A DNA stretch of 64,000 nt from Trichomonas vaginalis G3 (taxonomy: Eukaryota; Parabasalia; Trichomonadida; Trichomonadidae): NCBI RefSeq assembly GCF_026262505.1, contig NC_067206.1, positions 31,201,896 through 31,265,895 on the forward strand, in the 5' to 3' direction. The translations under genes and the position numbers were made by a program. Positions 7,791 to 17,153 of this stretch are shown here, in pieces (positions within the stretch are counted from its first letter, which is position 1; every line of letters begins with the position of its first letter). The notes under the pieces were generated by a model, which saw only the letters and a program-made list of their open reading frames with translations, did not search any database and had not been told where the DNA came from.

Positions 7791-7825
7791 TTCAAATAAA
7801 ATAAAAAAAATATTTTTTTTTAAAT

Positions 7826-9064
7826 TTACTCATAAAAATTTTTCTTTGTATATACACCATTCTGAACATCTAAAAGACTTTTGACATTTGCCAAGAATGT
7901 ACGTTTAGAAGCTGCCATATAACCATATTCTTGACAATACTGTTTATACGAGTCGTACAATGACCTTTCATCTAAACACTCAAAGTTAGTCTCATCTATA
8001 AACAGTTCATATACACTCTTGTTTGCTTCTAACAATGTTTGTCTCTCTTCGGTATGTGGAATTTGTCTTGGATTGAACTTTGAAATATCTAATGTCATGA
8101 AATATGAGAACAAGTGGTTGTAAAAGTTAGGTGTCAAAGTTTCTGCTAAGTCGTCAAAATATTCTGTATCTTGCATATGAGAATCTGACGTTCTGACAAC
8201 TACATATCTTCTGTCAGAACTTTCTAACTTCATCGGAACAACATTGTTTGAAACCATAATGAAGTTTGCAACATTTTCACAAACTCTTTGGTCTTTATAT
8301 TTTCTTTCAACAACTCCAACTTTGTCTGTTATAAGACTCTTCAAAGCATCTGAGTTTAAAACCTTTTGTTGTATCTATACTTTGAAGTTCGTTACATACT
8401 ATAAGTTTCATATTCTCTATTGAAGAGTTAAATTTACCGCAGATGTTTTCTAAGTTTGTCATATTCGGATTCGAATAGCCCTCTAACAGTTTGCACAAAA
8501 TATATCTGTAAAGAATGTGTTCTTACCAGTTCCTTGTTTTCCAATTATAATGAGAGCAGTTTCATTTTTAGCACTTGGATGTTGTAAGATGTTTGCAAAC
8601 CAACATAAGATATACTCATAGACTCTTTCGTTTCCATTGCATATAATTTCTTTGACATGGTCTAACCAAGCTTCTATAATATTTTCTTTCCATTCTACTT
8701 GTTCGTATTTATATCCAGTGAAGATAGAATAGAAGTTTGGAGAAGGTGTATAGAACTTTATACCTCGAACTGAAAAATCTTCTAACTTTGACAATAAGAT
8801 ATCCCAAGCATCTAACATCTTCATGCCAACTTGTACGACTTTTATTTTCTTAAGTTTCTGTCTACATTCTTGTTCTGAAACTATTGTTGCTCTTGGTTTG
8901 TTAAAGACAACATCCCATTCTTTCATGACATAACATTCTGGGGCAGAGTCAACATAAATGACTAAACGTTTCAAATTCTCGACTGCTTTGTTATAGTCTC
9001 TAAATGGACACATATTTCTGAAGGCTTGGAAGTCATAAAAATCTGAAACATCTATTCTGTACAT
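7826..9064 (-). pseudogene. SF3-type helicase (primase-helicase C-terminal part), frameshifted
   Basis: From the ATG at 9064 (MYRIDVSDFYDFQAFRNMCP) to the stop at 7826 the product would be about 412 aa. The centre has Walker A GKQGTGKNTFF, Walker B-like MKLIVCNELQS, and then FIMVSNNVVPMKLESSDRRY, which fits the motif C and Arg-finger region of SF3/D5-like helicases. Two frameshifts, near 8340 and 8495, split it into three overlapping frames. It would unwind DNA during replication of the element. No primase domain is seen upstream. The copy in Maverick B is broken at other sites. Confidence 0.8.
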
Positions 9065-9093
9065 TTTATAAAAATAAAAAAAATAATATTTTT

Positions 9094-9895
9094 TTATTCT
9101 TGACTTTGTTGTTGCATTTGTTCCATTTGTTGCATTTGTTGTTCTTGAGCTATTTGTTGTTGAAGTTGTTCTTGTAGTACAATACTTTCACCAGTTGCAT
9201 CTTCCAATTCGAAACTTTCTGCCGTCATTGACAAATACATAGGACATAAAAGTTTTACAGGAACAAAGTTTGCGTCAACTAAGGTTAAGTTTATGTTTGC
9301 TAAAGTGTTTGAGTTTACTAAAGCTGAAAACTCTGCATTCGAATGAACAATAGGCAAACCAGCAGAGAAAGTGTTGTTTATACGCATGAGTATCTTTTGG
9401 TCATAGTAGTTTCTGTCGACATTCGAATAGCACTTTGAACCTAAGTTTGAAAACAATATATAAAATAGGTGTACTTAAAGTCAATGGAACAGATAGACCT
9501 TGTATGACACTTTTCCTGTTATAGGAAATGTTGGTAGTAAAAACCAGATATAAGTTTGTATTATAGCTCATATCGTTTATAGTAAACTCAGTCGGACATC
9601 CAAACATAATGAAACCTGCTCTAGTTGCAGCACATGTTACATCCGTCCTTAAAGTATTAAATAAGTCAACAAACCTGTTGGTGGTATATCTGAGTAAGTA
9701 TCTTCAAAGAAGTATTTTTTACCATTCACAACAACAAAGTCTTCTGGTGTCAAAAGAGCAAAACAGGCTTTAGTCGTCATTGTGTTTAAGGTTAGTTTAC
9801 AATACGTCCTTGAGGACTTTGTAAGTTTGTTGTTATAGAATTATATGACTCGGGTTTTTAGTCGTAATAGTATAAACCACTATGTCTTCTGCCAT
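9094..9895 (-). pseudogene. Minor capsid (penton-like) protein, frameshifted
   Basis: Homologue of the intact 265-aa protein at 42512-43309. ATG at 9895; at least three indels (near 9455, 9510-9560 and 9675) break the frame, while the last 120 residues read cleanly to the stop at 9094. The tail is Gln/Met-rich. See the intact copy for reasons to call it a penton-like jelly-roll protein. Confidence 0.65.
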
Positions 9896-9901
9896 TTTTA
9901 C

Positions 9902-10481
9902 TTAGCAACTAAATTTTAATGAATGTTGTGGTCGTCAAATATTTTTATGACGTCTGGGAAACTATATTTTAAGTTCAACGTTTCACTCCTTTCATAACGT
10001 ATATCTTGTCAATGACATTATATGAAACACCACAGCAAGCAATGTCGGGTTCTATTTCTTTGATGTTTATATCGTCTGCCTCTGTCAAAAGTTTCAATAG
10101 TTCTTTCAAAACTTCATGAGGTGCGATGACATATGAGTTCACTTTTACAGGGTTGTGCTCAACCAAGTTTAACATTAGACCTAAAGCTTGACAAATCTTC
10201 TCCTGAGTTTTAAGCTTATCTTTCAGTTGCATGTAGTCAGTTCGAATATCTGCAACAGAACTTAAGTCTCTGCTAACTTCAGGGTATGTTGGTTGTTCTT
10301 TTACAGGAACTATTGTTATACCATCTTCGTCTTCGTATGGTTTCCCCACTTCAACATCTCTTTCTTTGACATTGACAACAACACTTTGACTGTTTGTTTG
10401 AGTTGGTGAATTTAACTTCACATCTGCCACCGCCATTAAACCTTTTGAAACACTTACGCTTCTATTTTTCGGAAATGACAT
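9902..10481 (-). CDS. Conserved Maverick protein, about 193 aa
   Basis: ATG at 10481 (MSFPKNRSVSVSKGLMAVAD), reading intact to YVMKG at about 9980, where one missing base (TTTCACTCC against TTTCACCTCC in Maverick B) changes the last 30 residues; the stop homologous to that in B is at 9902. The protein has a disordered N-terminal third and a helical region (LKTQEKICQALGLMLNLVEH) with a conserved CCGVSYNVIDKIYV tail. No family is recognised. It is between penton and capsid genes, so a virion role is possible. It is divergent, with an 18-bp gap, from the gene at 10500. Confidence 0.65.
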
Positions 10482-10499
10482 TTTACTTCGAATAAAAAT

Positions 10500-11012
10500 A
10501 TGGACGTATTCGAGTATCTCTTCGAATTGAAGCAGAACAAAGTTTACACACACAAACAATACAAATACATTGACAGAATAGTTCTTTACACAAACAATGG
10601 AAAATGTTATAGAATAGCAGTCTTTGCTGAACCAAAATATTTTCATAAAGCAAAGAAAGTTGGTATAACCGAGATGGTGAAAGTTCTTGAAGCAGACAAA
10701 AATATAACAACAAAACTGACCGATATTTCTAAAGGAAAGTTTTTAATACAATATTATATCAAAACTGGCGTACTGTCAATATTTGACGGAGAGAAGTCAG
10801 TTCAAGAACAACTTACTGACCTGCTGCCAAAATCTGCTCGATGGAAGCTGTCGTTATACCAATCTGAGGAGCCCCAGCAGGTTTCATCGAACGAATTTCA
10901 AAAGAGCATCTTCCGTGAAAAGTGCTATTGGTTTTGTAAACTTCTTTGCTTTCAATTCATTTGGACCGTCTCTGTCACCAGTATATTGTATTTGAACTGT
11001 ACCAACAGTTGA
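10500..11012 (+). CDS. Conserved Maverick protein overlapping the capsid gene
   Basis: ATG at 10500 (MDVFEYLFELKQNKVYTHKQ). About 110 residues are nearly identical to the protein at 44159 in Maverick B, and both run on antisense into the 3' end of the capsid gene. In B the product stops at 139 aa; here a missing base in the overlap lengthens it to 170 aa with an unrelated tail, so the true end is uncertain. The conserved part is a compact alpha/beta sequence (RIAVFAEPKYFHKAKKVGIT). No family is recognised. Confidence 0.6.
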   Translation: MDVFEYLFELKQNKVYTHKQYKYIDRIVLYTNNGKCYRIAVFAEPKYFHKAKKVGITEMVKVLEADKNITTKLTDISKGKFLIQYYIKTGVLSIFDGEKSVQEQLTDLLPKSARWKLSLYQSEEPQQVSSNEFQKSIFREKCYWFCKLLCFQFIWTVSVTSILYLNCTNS

Positions 11013-12417
11013 AATACCACCCATAAAGTCTTCTGAGTCAGCAAATGGAATGCCAAGCCAAAAGTTTGAACGGTCTCCATTTGTATATTGAGTGTTTTGA
11101 GCTCCTGTATGGTCCATACTTTCACATATGGCATAATAGAACTTTGCATTTCAGGGTTAATGGTTGTTGTGAAGTTGTTGTTAAAGTTCATAGCATCTAA
11201 TGTCAAGTTGTATGACCTCATATCCTCAACTGTAGAATATTCTTCTCTTGGATAGTATTTGCCATCTATGTTTATATGGTATTTAATACCAGGGTTGTAG
11301 AAACAAGAATAGTCATTTATAGTTCGTCTGAACAGTACAAACATAGTATCTGCATGTTTCATTGCAGTTGTCAAAGCAATATCTGTTCTTGCACCTGGGT
11401 CAGCACTTTGGTTTCCAACTTCACCTGCAAAGTCTTTGACAGATATTTGGTGTATAGGGAACATAAGTGGAACTGCAATATATTTGGCAGCTAAAGCATT
11501 TGAAATATCTGGGTCCAACATATAGACTGCAAGTCTGCTTTCTATTCTCTTGCATTCAAACTTTTCGCATGTGAACTTAACTGGGTCCCAAGCAGTTCCA
11601 GCAGCATTGAAGTAGTAGTTTACTTCAGTGTTGAGGTTTGAGAAACCAAAGTCTAAGTCAACTTTGTCTTTGCAAAATCGGCGAATGACGTTTGATTTGC
11701 TCCCTTTACGTCTGTAAGAGTGAATGGGTCTTGTGTTGGTGCAATGACTAAGTTATTTTTGCTTGGAGTAAGTTCGATAGAAATTTTTCCTGCCCAGTTT
11801 GGCAAGTATCTTAAAAACCTGAAGATGAGGAAAGATGACAAAGGAACTCTAAGTTTCAATTTTACTTTGGTTACTGCTGCTGCATTTTGTCCAGAAAGGT
11901 TAACATAAACTCCTGGAACGTTAGGGTCAAGTCTTCTTATTTTCTCAATAGTTGCATACTGGTCTGTTTGTTCTCTAGCTTGTGGTTGTACTGAGTTTCT
12001 CAAAGCGAACCATTCATAGTTTGCCCATGTTACTGTTTGAACTAAGTCAGAGTTAGAATATATCTTATATCCATGAAAACTTCTGGAGCATATTGGTATC
12101 CGACATAGAAAATTCCATTGCAACCTTTCTTGTCAGACAACTTGGCAGAAGGTTTTTATTTCAATGTCTTGTTCCACGTATAAGAAAGAGTTGTCAATAG
12201 AAATTATATGAAACCTGTCGCAAGCAATATCTACTGTTGTTGAAGAACCTTCTCCAAACTCACCTACGTTTCCATAAGAAACAGCAGTTGTATATTCGTA
12301 AGTTCCAGGAACTATTTCTGACCTTCTAATGGCATTGTCGCATTCGTTATACCATTCGGAAACATTTCCATTCATGGCATCCAAAACTGTTGGCGTTATA
12401 TTCTGAGCGGCGTACAT
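10813..12417 (-). pseudogene. Major capsid protein (double jelly-roll type), frameshifted
   Basis: Homologue of the intact 535-aa capsid protein at 44472-46079. ATG at 12417 (MYAAQNITPTVLDAMNGNVS); readable to the stop at 10813 but broken by several indels (near 12128, 12070, 11675, 11115 and 10895). The diagnostic strands are preserved, e.g. FHIISIDNSFLYVEQDIEI and LRVPLSSFLIFRFLRYLPNW. Its 3' end is overlapped on the other strand by the gene at 10500. Confidence 0.75.
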
Positions 12418-12449
12418 TTCATATGAGTAAAAATATAGAATAGTTGGAT

Positions 12450-15400
12450 TTATATGTCATAATAGAACCCACGTGGACCAAGCTTTACTTTCTTCCTGAC
12501 TGAGTTTTTAACTCTTCTTTTTCCTTCATTGCCCTCTGCTTGAAGTTGTTGCATCTTTGCATTATGTTCATCTAGTATGTTGCAAATTTCCCATGTCCTT
12601 TTTGCCTTTTGGCTCTGGTCGCCCATCTCAGGTAACCTATATCCTAGAAAGAGTTTGTCATAGTTTGTATTTGAGTCTTCGCGTATTGTTTGCATGACTC
12701 TTTCCTGAGTTTCCGGTTCAAGCTCTCAAACAGTGCCTGTCCATATGGAATATGCTCGTTTCCAAATATATGTTTTTGTAGCCATTCTGGTTTTCTTTCC
12801 ATGTTACCAACTATATCTTTTGTGAATGGGAAAGCTTCTACCCAATCTTTCAGTCTTGCGTCGTTTATTCTGTAGTTGGTTTTATTTTGTCAAGGAACAT
12901 GTTTTTCAATACTAACATTTCATTTGGTACTGTCCATTTGAGTTTTCTTAAATATTCATCCCTTCTCGGTTCATTGTCTGCAAAGTAAGTTTTTATGACA
13001 TTTTGTAAACTTTCGTTTGCAAGGTCATGTACAATAGGTTCTCTTCCTTCTCCTCCCTAACTTTCTTTCTAAACTCTTCACCAAATATACCATCTCTATG
13101 GTTCTGTGTAGTTCTTTGAGATAAATGTTCTAGAACGTCAGGTGTTATATTTCCATCAGCCATGTTTCATTTCATACTGGTCCAAAATATCTGCATGTTT
13201 CATATCTTTCAATGGCATTAAAGCCGCGCTTAAAATACCAGCTATATCTCGTTCACCATTGACTTCCATTGCGTCTACAACTTCTTGGAATTGTGGTTGT
13301 AAGTTTATGAACCACCTATCCGGATTAGCTTTATGACCCCATCTCATTGTAGTTCCATCGTCTGCAGAAACAAAAGTAGGTTTGTTTCCATCTTGGTTAG
13401 GTTCTGAATGAACTTTAAACAATGTTTCATTTCTATATGTTTTCTTGAAATTTAACCTTTTATTTTCACCGAGTTCATCCGAAGATTGAACGTTAAATGC
13501 TCGTAAGTAAAAAGGGTTGTTGTATTTGTGTACATTTTTTTTCAGTTCTTCCATTCTATGCTGAATATTTTCATCTGGTGCTGGAGTCTTTTGTATGTCG
13601 GCAAACATTTTTCGATATTCTTCTACTATGTCAGCCGAATTTTTTTTAGACTCTTGGAAATATTCCATATTCTCCGCATACTCTTGTTGAGGGTCAAGAT
13701 TTTTCGGCTGTTCCAAATCTTCATCTAGTTCTGTGAAGTTAGTTTCCAAAGGAAGGACTTGTTCGTTTCCTTCAGGCTCTTCTAGCTGTTGTTGCTGAAC
13801 TATTTCTTCCATGTCTGGTTGTATCTGAACTTCTTCCTGTGGAGTTTCTTGTACCTCATCTGCTGGCATTTCATATATTCCGAGACCGTTTTCAACAATT
13901 TCCCTATCTACGTCATCCGCATTCATAAGCTTTTGTTCTTTCGTTCCGTCTCTATTTTTTACGCGTTTCATGACGAAAGTTGAATTGTCATTTAGCTCTG
14001 ACATCAAATATCTCGGAGTAAATTCATCCATGTCATTTGGATGATATGCTATTAAATCATATCCCTTAGCGAGCTTGTATTTTCCAGGTTTGAGATTATA
14101 TCCGTTTTGGTGCTGAGCCATAAAGCTAAATAGGTTCGGGTCAGTATTTCCATCCTTGAACTTTCCAATAGCTTCTTTATATCTGTCACTAAAGTCAACA
14201 GTATCTGGGAAACCACACTCTTCTTTAAGCATTTTTAAGAATTCTTGGTTTCCTTGTTCTCTACTTCTTTTATGTCCTTGCTCTGTTTGTGGTTGTTGTT
14301 GTGCAGGGTTTTGAACTGTTGGTTGTTGTGTTGGTTGTTGTGCTGGTTGTGGAGGTGGTTGTTGTGCTGGTTGTTGTGCATGCCTGTGTCTGTGTCCATG
14401 TGACGATGTAAATGTTCTAGGTAGTCCTGGTGCAGGTGCTTCTCTTGGAGGGTTTGGTGGTATATAAGTTCCACCAGCTGGCACATATGTTCCATCTGCA
14501 GCGTAATGTCCTACCTGACTTTTCGTTTTTAAGAAAGCATTTACTAGGTCTGTTTTGGTCTGTTGTAACTCTTTTTCTTGACTTTTCACAACAGTTGCTC
14601 TAACGGCGTCATAGGCACTTTGAACTGCCTGTCTCGTTGCTGCATCTGTTATTTTCGTCATATTTTGTGCTACTTCTTTTAACTCTTTGTCGAAACCTTC
14701 AGACTTCAGTTTCTTTCCAGATGAGAAGTCGTTCACTTGTTTCACCTTACTATGAAGAGCTTCGAAAGCGTTCTTAAAGTCAGCATTTGTTAAAGCTTCA
14801 TTTGAACTATCTTCATCCGCTTGTATTTTTGTCCTTATTGACCCTATGAGTTGGGCTGCTTTAGCGTTGGCTTGGGCATCTAACCAGTCATTGTTAGCTT
14901 TTATATATTCTGCGCTTTTCATTGCCTTTTGCATAGCCGCGTCGTTATTTTTACTTTCTTGTGCTAAGTTTTCATACTGTACGGTTTGGTTTTGCAACTG
15001 TAAAAGTTTTTCTGCCTTTACATTTGCTTCAACTTCTTTTTTATACTCATCGCTATCCATATATGTCTTCAGGGCTTTTTGTTTTATCTCTTCATCTTTC
15101 AGTACTTTATATTGAGTAGTATGGTTTTTCAAATTTATAACATCTTGTTCCATTTTTGCTACTTCTGCTGCTTTTTCTGACACTTTTTTCGCATATTGCT
15201 CTGTACTTAGTTCTTTCAGTTGTTCTTCTTTCTTCTTTTTCTCTACGTTTAACTCATTGAGTTTCTTTGTGTGTCTGTCATATTCTAGTTTCTTTTCGTT
15301 TTCACCTATTTGCTTCTGTATGTCTATGTTTGACTTTTTGACATCTGCTATTTGATTTTTGAGTGAACTCAAATTCATTTGACTTTGAGGGTTATATGCT

Positions 15401-15636
15401 GTTCCGTCTGCAGCTCCACCATAGCCTGCCATTTTCGCTAAAAGTGCCGCTCTTAAACCTCCACTCTGTGCACCAATGACTCGGTTTAAAAGCATAGGAT
15501 TGCTTGACATTTGTTGCAACATAGTGGGGTCATTCAGCATTTGTTGTTGCAATTGTTGTTGTGGTGTCAGTTTTACTATTGGATGTTTCAATGCTCTCTT
15601 CCTCTTACGTATATTCTTACGTAGCTTACGTGGCAT
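12450..15636 (-). pseudogene. Giant coiled-coil protein, frameshifted near C-terminus
   Basis: ATG at 15636. The N-terminus is strongly basic (MPRKLRKNIRKRKRALKHPI), followed by a Gln/Met-rich stretch, about 250 residues of charged coiled coil, a Pro/Gln/His-rich hinge and an acidic C-terminal part. The first 826 residues are open; an extra T near 13166 (CATGTTTCATT against CATGTTCATT) closes the frame, and further indels near 12730, 12890 and 13055 affect the remaining 230 residues, which end FYYDI at 12450. The basic start and great length suggest a virion core or scaffold protein. This part of Maverick A lacks about 80 bp present in B near the end. Confidence 0.75.
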
Positions 15637-15679
15637 TTTAAGTGAAGTTAAAAAGCGGTTTTTGATAGATGTTTATTGT

Positions 15680-16020
15680 GACTTCTTCGTAAAGACTTTA
15701 TTGTGACTTCTTCGTAAAGACTTTGTTGAGATTTCTTCGTAAAGACTTTGTTGAGATTTCTTCGTAAATGACCCAAAAATATATTTTAGGTGAAGAGGTG
15801 AGATTTCACCTCTTTTTTCACCTCATTTCTCACCTCTTGAATTTTCATGAATTTCTTCGTAAAGACTTTGTTAAGACTTCTTCATCTAATTTCTCATGAA
15901 CTTTCTTGTCTATGTTTTGTTGAGATTTCTTCGTAAAGACTTTGTTGAGATTTCTTCGTAAAGACTTTGTCAAGATTTCATCGTAAAGACTTTGTGAGAT
16001 TTCTTCGTAAATGACCCTAG
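15680..16020. repeat. 25-bp tandem repeat (TTCTTCGTAAAGACTTTGTT type)
   Basis: Copies of a 25-bp unit of the form ACTTTGTYRAGAYTTCWTCGTAAAG run from just upstream of the long coiled-coil gene to 15770 and again from 15845 to 16015, interrupted by a GGTGAAGAGGTGA hairpin. The same family occurs at 16345-16556 in opposite orientation, and at 34812-35120 and 35825-35995 in Maverick B. Confidence 0.75.
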
Positions 16021-16344
16021 TAGTATATTTTTGGTGTAAATTTCATGAAAATTCAAGAGGGTGAAAAATTAGGTGAAAAAACAGGTGAAATCTCACCTCT
16101 TCACCTAAACATTATTTTTGGTGTAAATTTCATGAAAATTCAAGAGGTGAAAAATTAGGTGAAAAAACAGGTGAAATCTCACCTCTTCACCTAAACATTA
16201 TTTTTGGTGTAAAATTCTGAGTAAAATGACAGATGGAACACATACTTTTTCAGTAAGTACATATGGGGTAGAAAAGAGGGTAGAAAACGGGGTAGATATA
16301 CCCTTCTACCCTAAAATATATTTTTGTCTGATTTACGCTCATTA
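16020..16344. repeat. Duplicated hairpin block near right end
   Basis: A unit of about 90 bp (TTTTTGGTGTAAATTTCATG, then AAATTCAAGAGG, GTGAAAAATTAGG, then the GGTGAAGAGGTGA hairpin) is present twice in tandem at 16028-16205. It is followed by a different palindrome made of GGGTAGATATACCC and TTCTACCCTAAAATATA at 16285-16322. A 60-codon open frame at 16226-16408 crosses these repeats and I do not regard it as a gene. Confidence 0.6.
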
Positions 16345-16556
16345 CGATGAAGTTTTGACAAAGTCTTTACGAAGAAATCTTGACAAAGTCTTTACGAAGA
16401 AATCTTGACAAAGTCTTTACGATGAAGTTTTGACAAAGTCTTTACGATGAAGTTTTGACAAAGTCTTTACGATGAAGTTTTGACAAAGTCTTTACGATGA
16501 AATCTTGACAAAGTCTTTACGATGAAATCTTGACAAAGTCTTTACGATGAAATTCA
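16345..16556. repeat. 25-bp tandem repeat, opposite orientation
   Basis: About eight copies of a 25-bp unit, AAGTCTTTACGATGAAGTTT with TGACA, in the reverse orientation to the array at 15680-16020. The sense change between the two arrays makes this end of the element a large imperfect palindrome. Confidence 0.75.
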
Positions 16557-16654
16557 TGAAAATTCAAGAGGTGAAAAATGAGGTGAAAAAACAGGTGAAA
16601 TCTCACCTCTTCACCTAAAATATATTTTTATTGAATTCTGTATAATATTCTGAG

Positions 16655-16762
16655 TAATATGACAGATGTTTATATAACACTTTCTCCGGTTTATAGGACC
16701 TCTCTCATATTCTATCTTGTCATATCAAAACTCATAGTCATGTTTGTCCTCTAAGACTTCAT
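16655..16762 (-). pseudogene. Remnant of DNA methyltransferase 3' end
   Basis: The minus strand here matches Maverick B 28160-28240, the C-terminal end of the adenine methyltransferase gene (shared words: CTTAGAGGACA, CATGACTATGAGTTT, AATATGAGAGAGGTCCTATA, AACCGGAGAAAGTGT). The match sits immediately inside the inverted repeat, so the right end of Maverick A is equivalent to the left end of B. Only about 90 bp of the gene remain. Confidence 0.65.
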
Positions 16763-16843
16763 TTATACTAAACATCTTCAGGGCTAGAAGGCACGAAGTG
16801 CCTGGAAGCCCCACTACCTTTTTTTTTTTTTTTTTTTTTTTTT
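16763..16843. repeat. Right terminal inverted repeat of Maverick A
   Basis: From TTATACTAAACATCTTCAGG to a run of 25 T. The 56 bp inside the T run match both ends of Maverick B with very few changes. The T tract at the outer tip pairs with the A tract at left ends. Confidence 0.9.
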
Positions 16844-17153
16844 ATTTTTTAAGCTATCTTATTTTTTTAAGTTTTATTCAAATCTTTGGTCGCAAGAAGA
16901 ATTGCATGATAAATAAAAACATTTAATCAAAGTCAATTTTATTTTTCATATTCAAATGGACTGAGTGTTAACATTTAACATTTTTTGCTAATTGTCGTCA
17001 AAAATTAGGCGTAAAGCAAAAATTAATATTTCATATGGTTTTATGATAGATAAGCATTATATTCCCACTCATTATATTCGTAAATTTTGAGGTTTATCAT
17101 TCGCTTTTAAGATCATTGAATTTGATTTTTATATAAAATAGTTATATATTAGA
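16844..17153. other. AT-rich spacer
   Basis: Between the end of Maverick A and the hAT element. It is AT-rich with no gene or recognisable repeat; its last eight bases, ATATTAGA (17146-17153), are the left copy of the hAT target duplication. Confidence 0.5.

Larger units (their letters stand above)
1..16843. mobile_element. Maverick/Polinton A, right-hand part
   Basis: A virus-like DNA transposon cut by the left window edge. The call rests on its gene set (polymerase B end, packaging ATPase, SF3 helicase, penton-like and major capsid proteins), on colinearity with Maverick B further right, and on a terminal inverted repeat at 16763-16843 that matches both ends of Maverick B. Many core genes carry frameshifts, so this copy is probably decaying. 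Its poly-T tip is followed directly by non-element AT-rich DNA. The target duplication cannot be checked because the left end is missing. Confidence 0.88.

Noticed and set aside
16226-16408. 60-codon open frame near the end of Maverick A
   Set aside because: It runs through a palindrome and the 25-bp repeats and has no counterpart in Maverick B.
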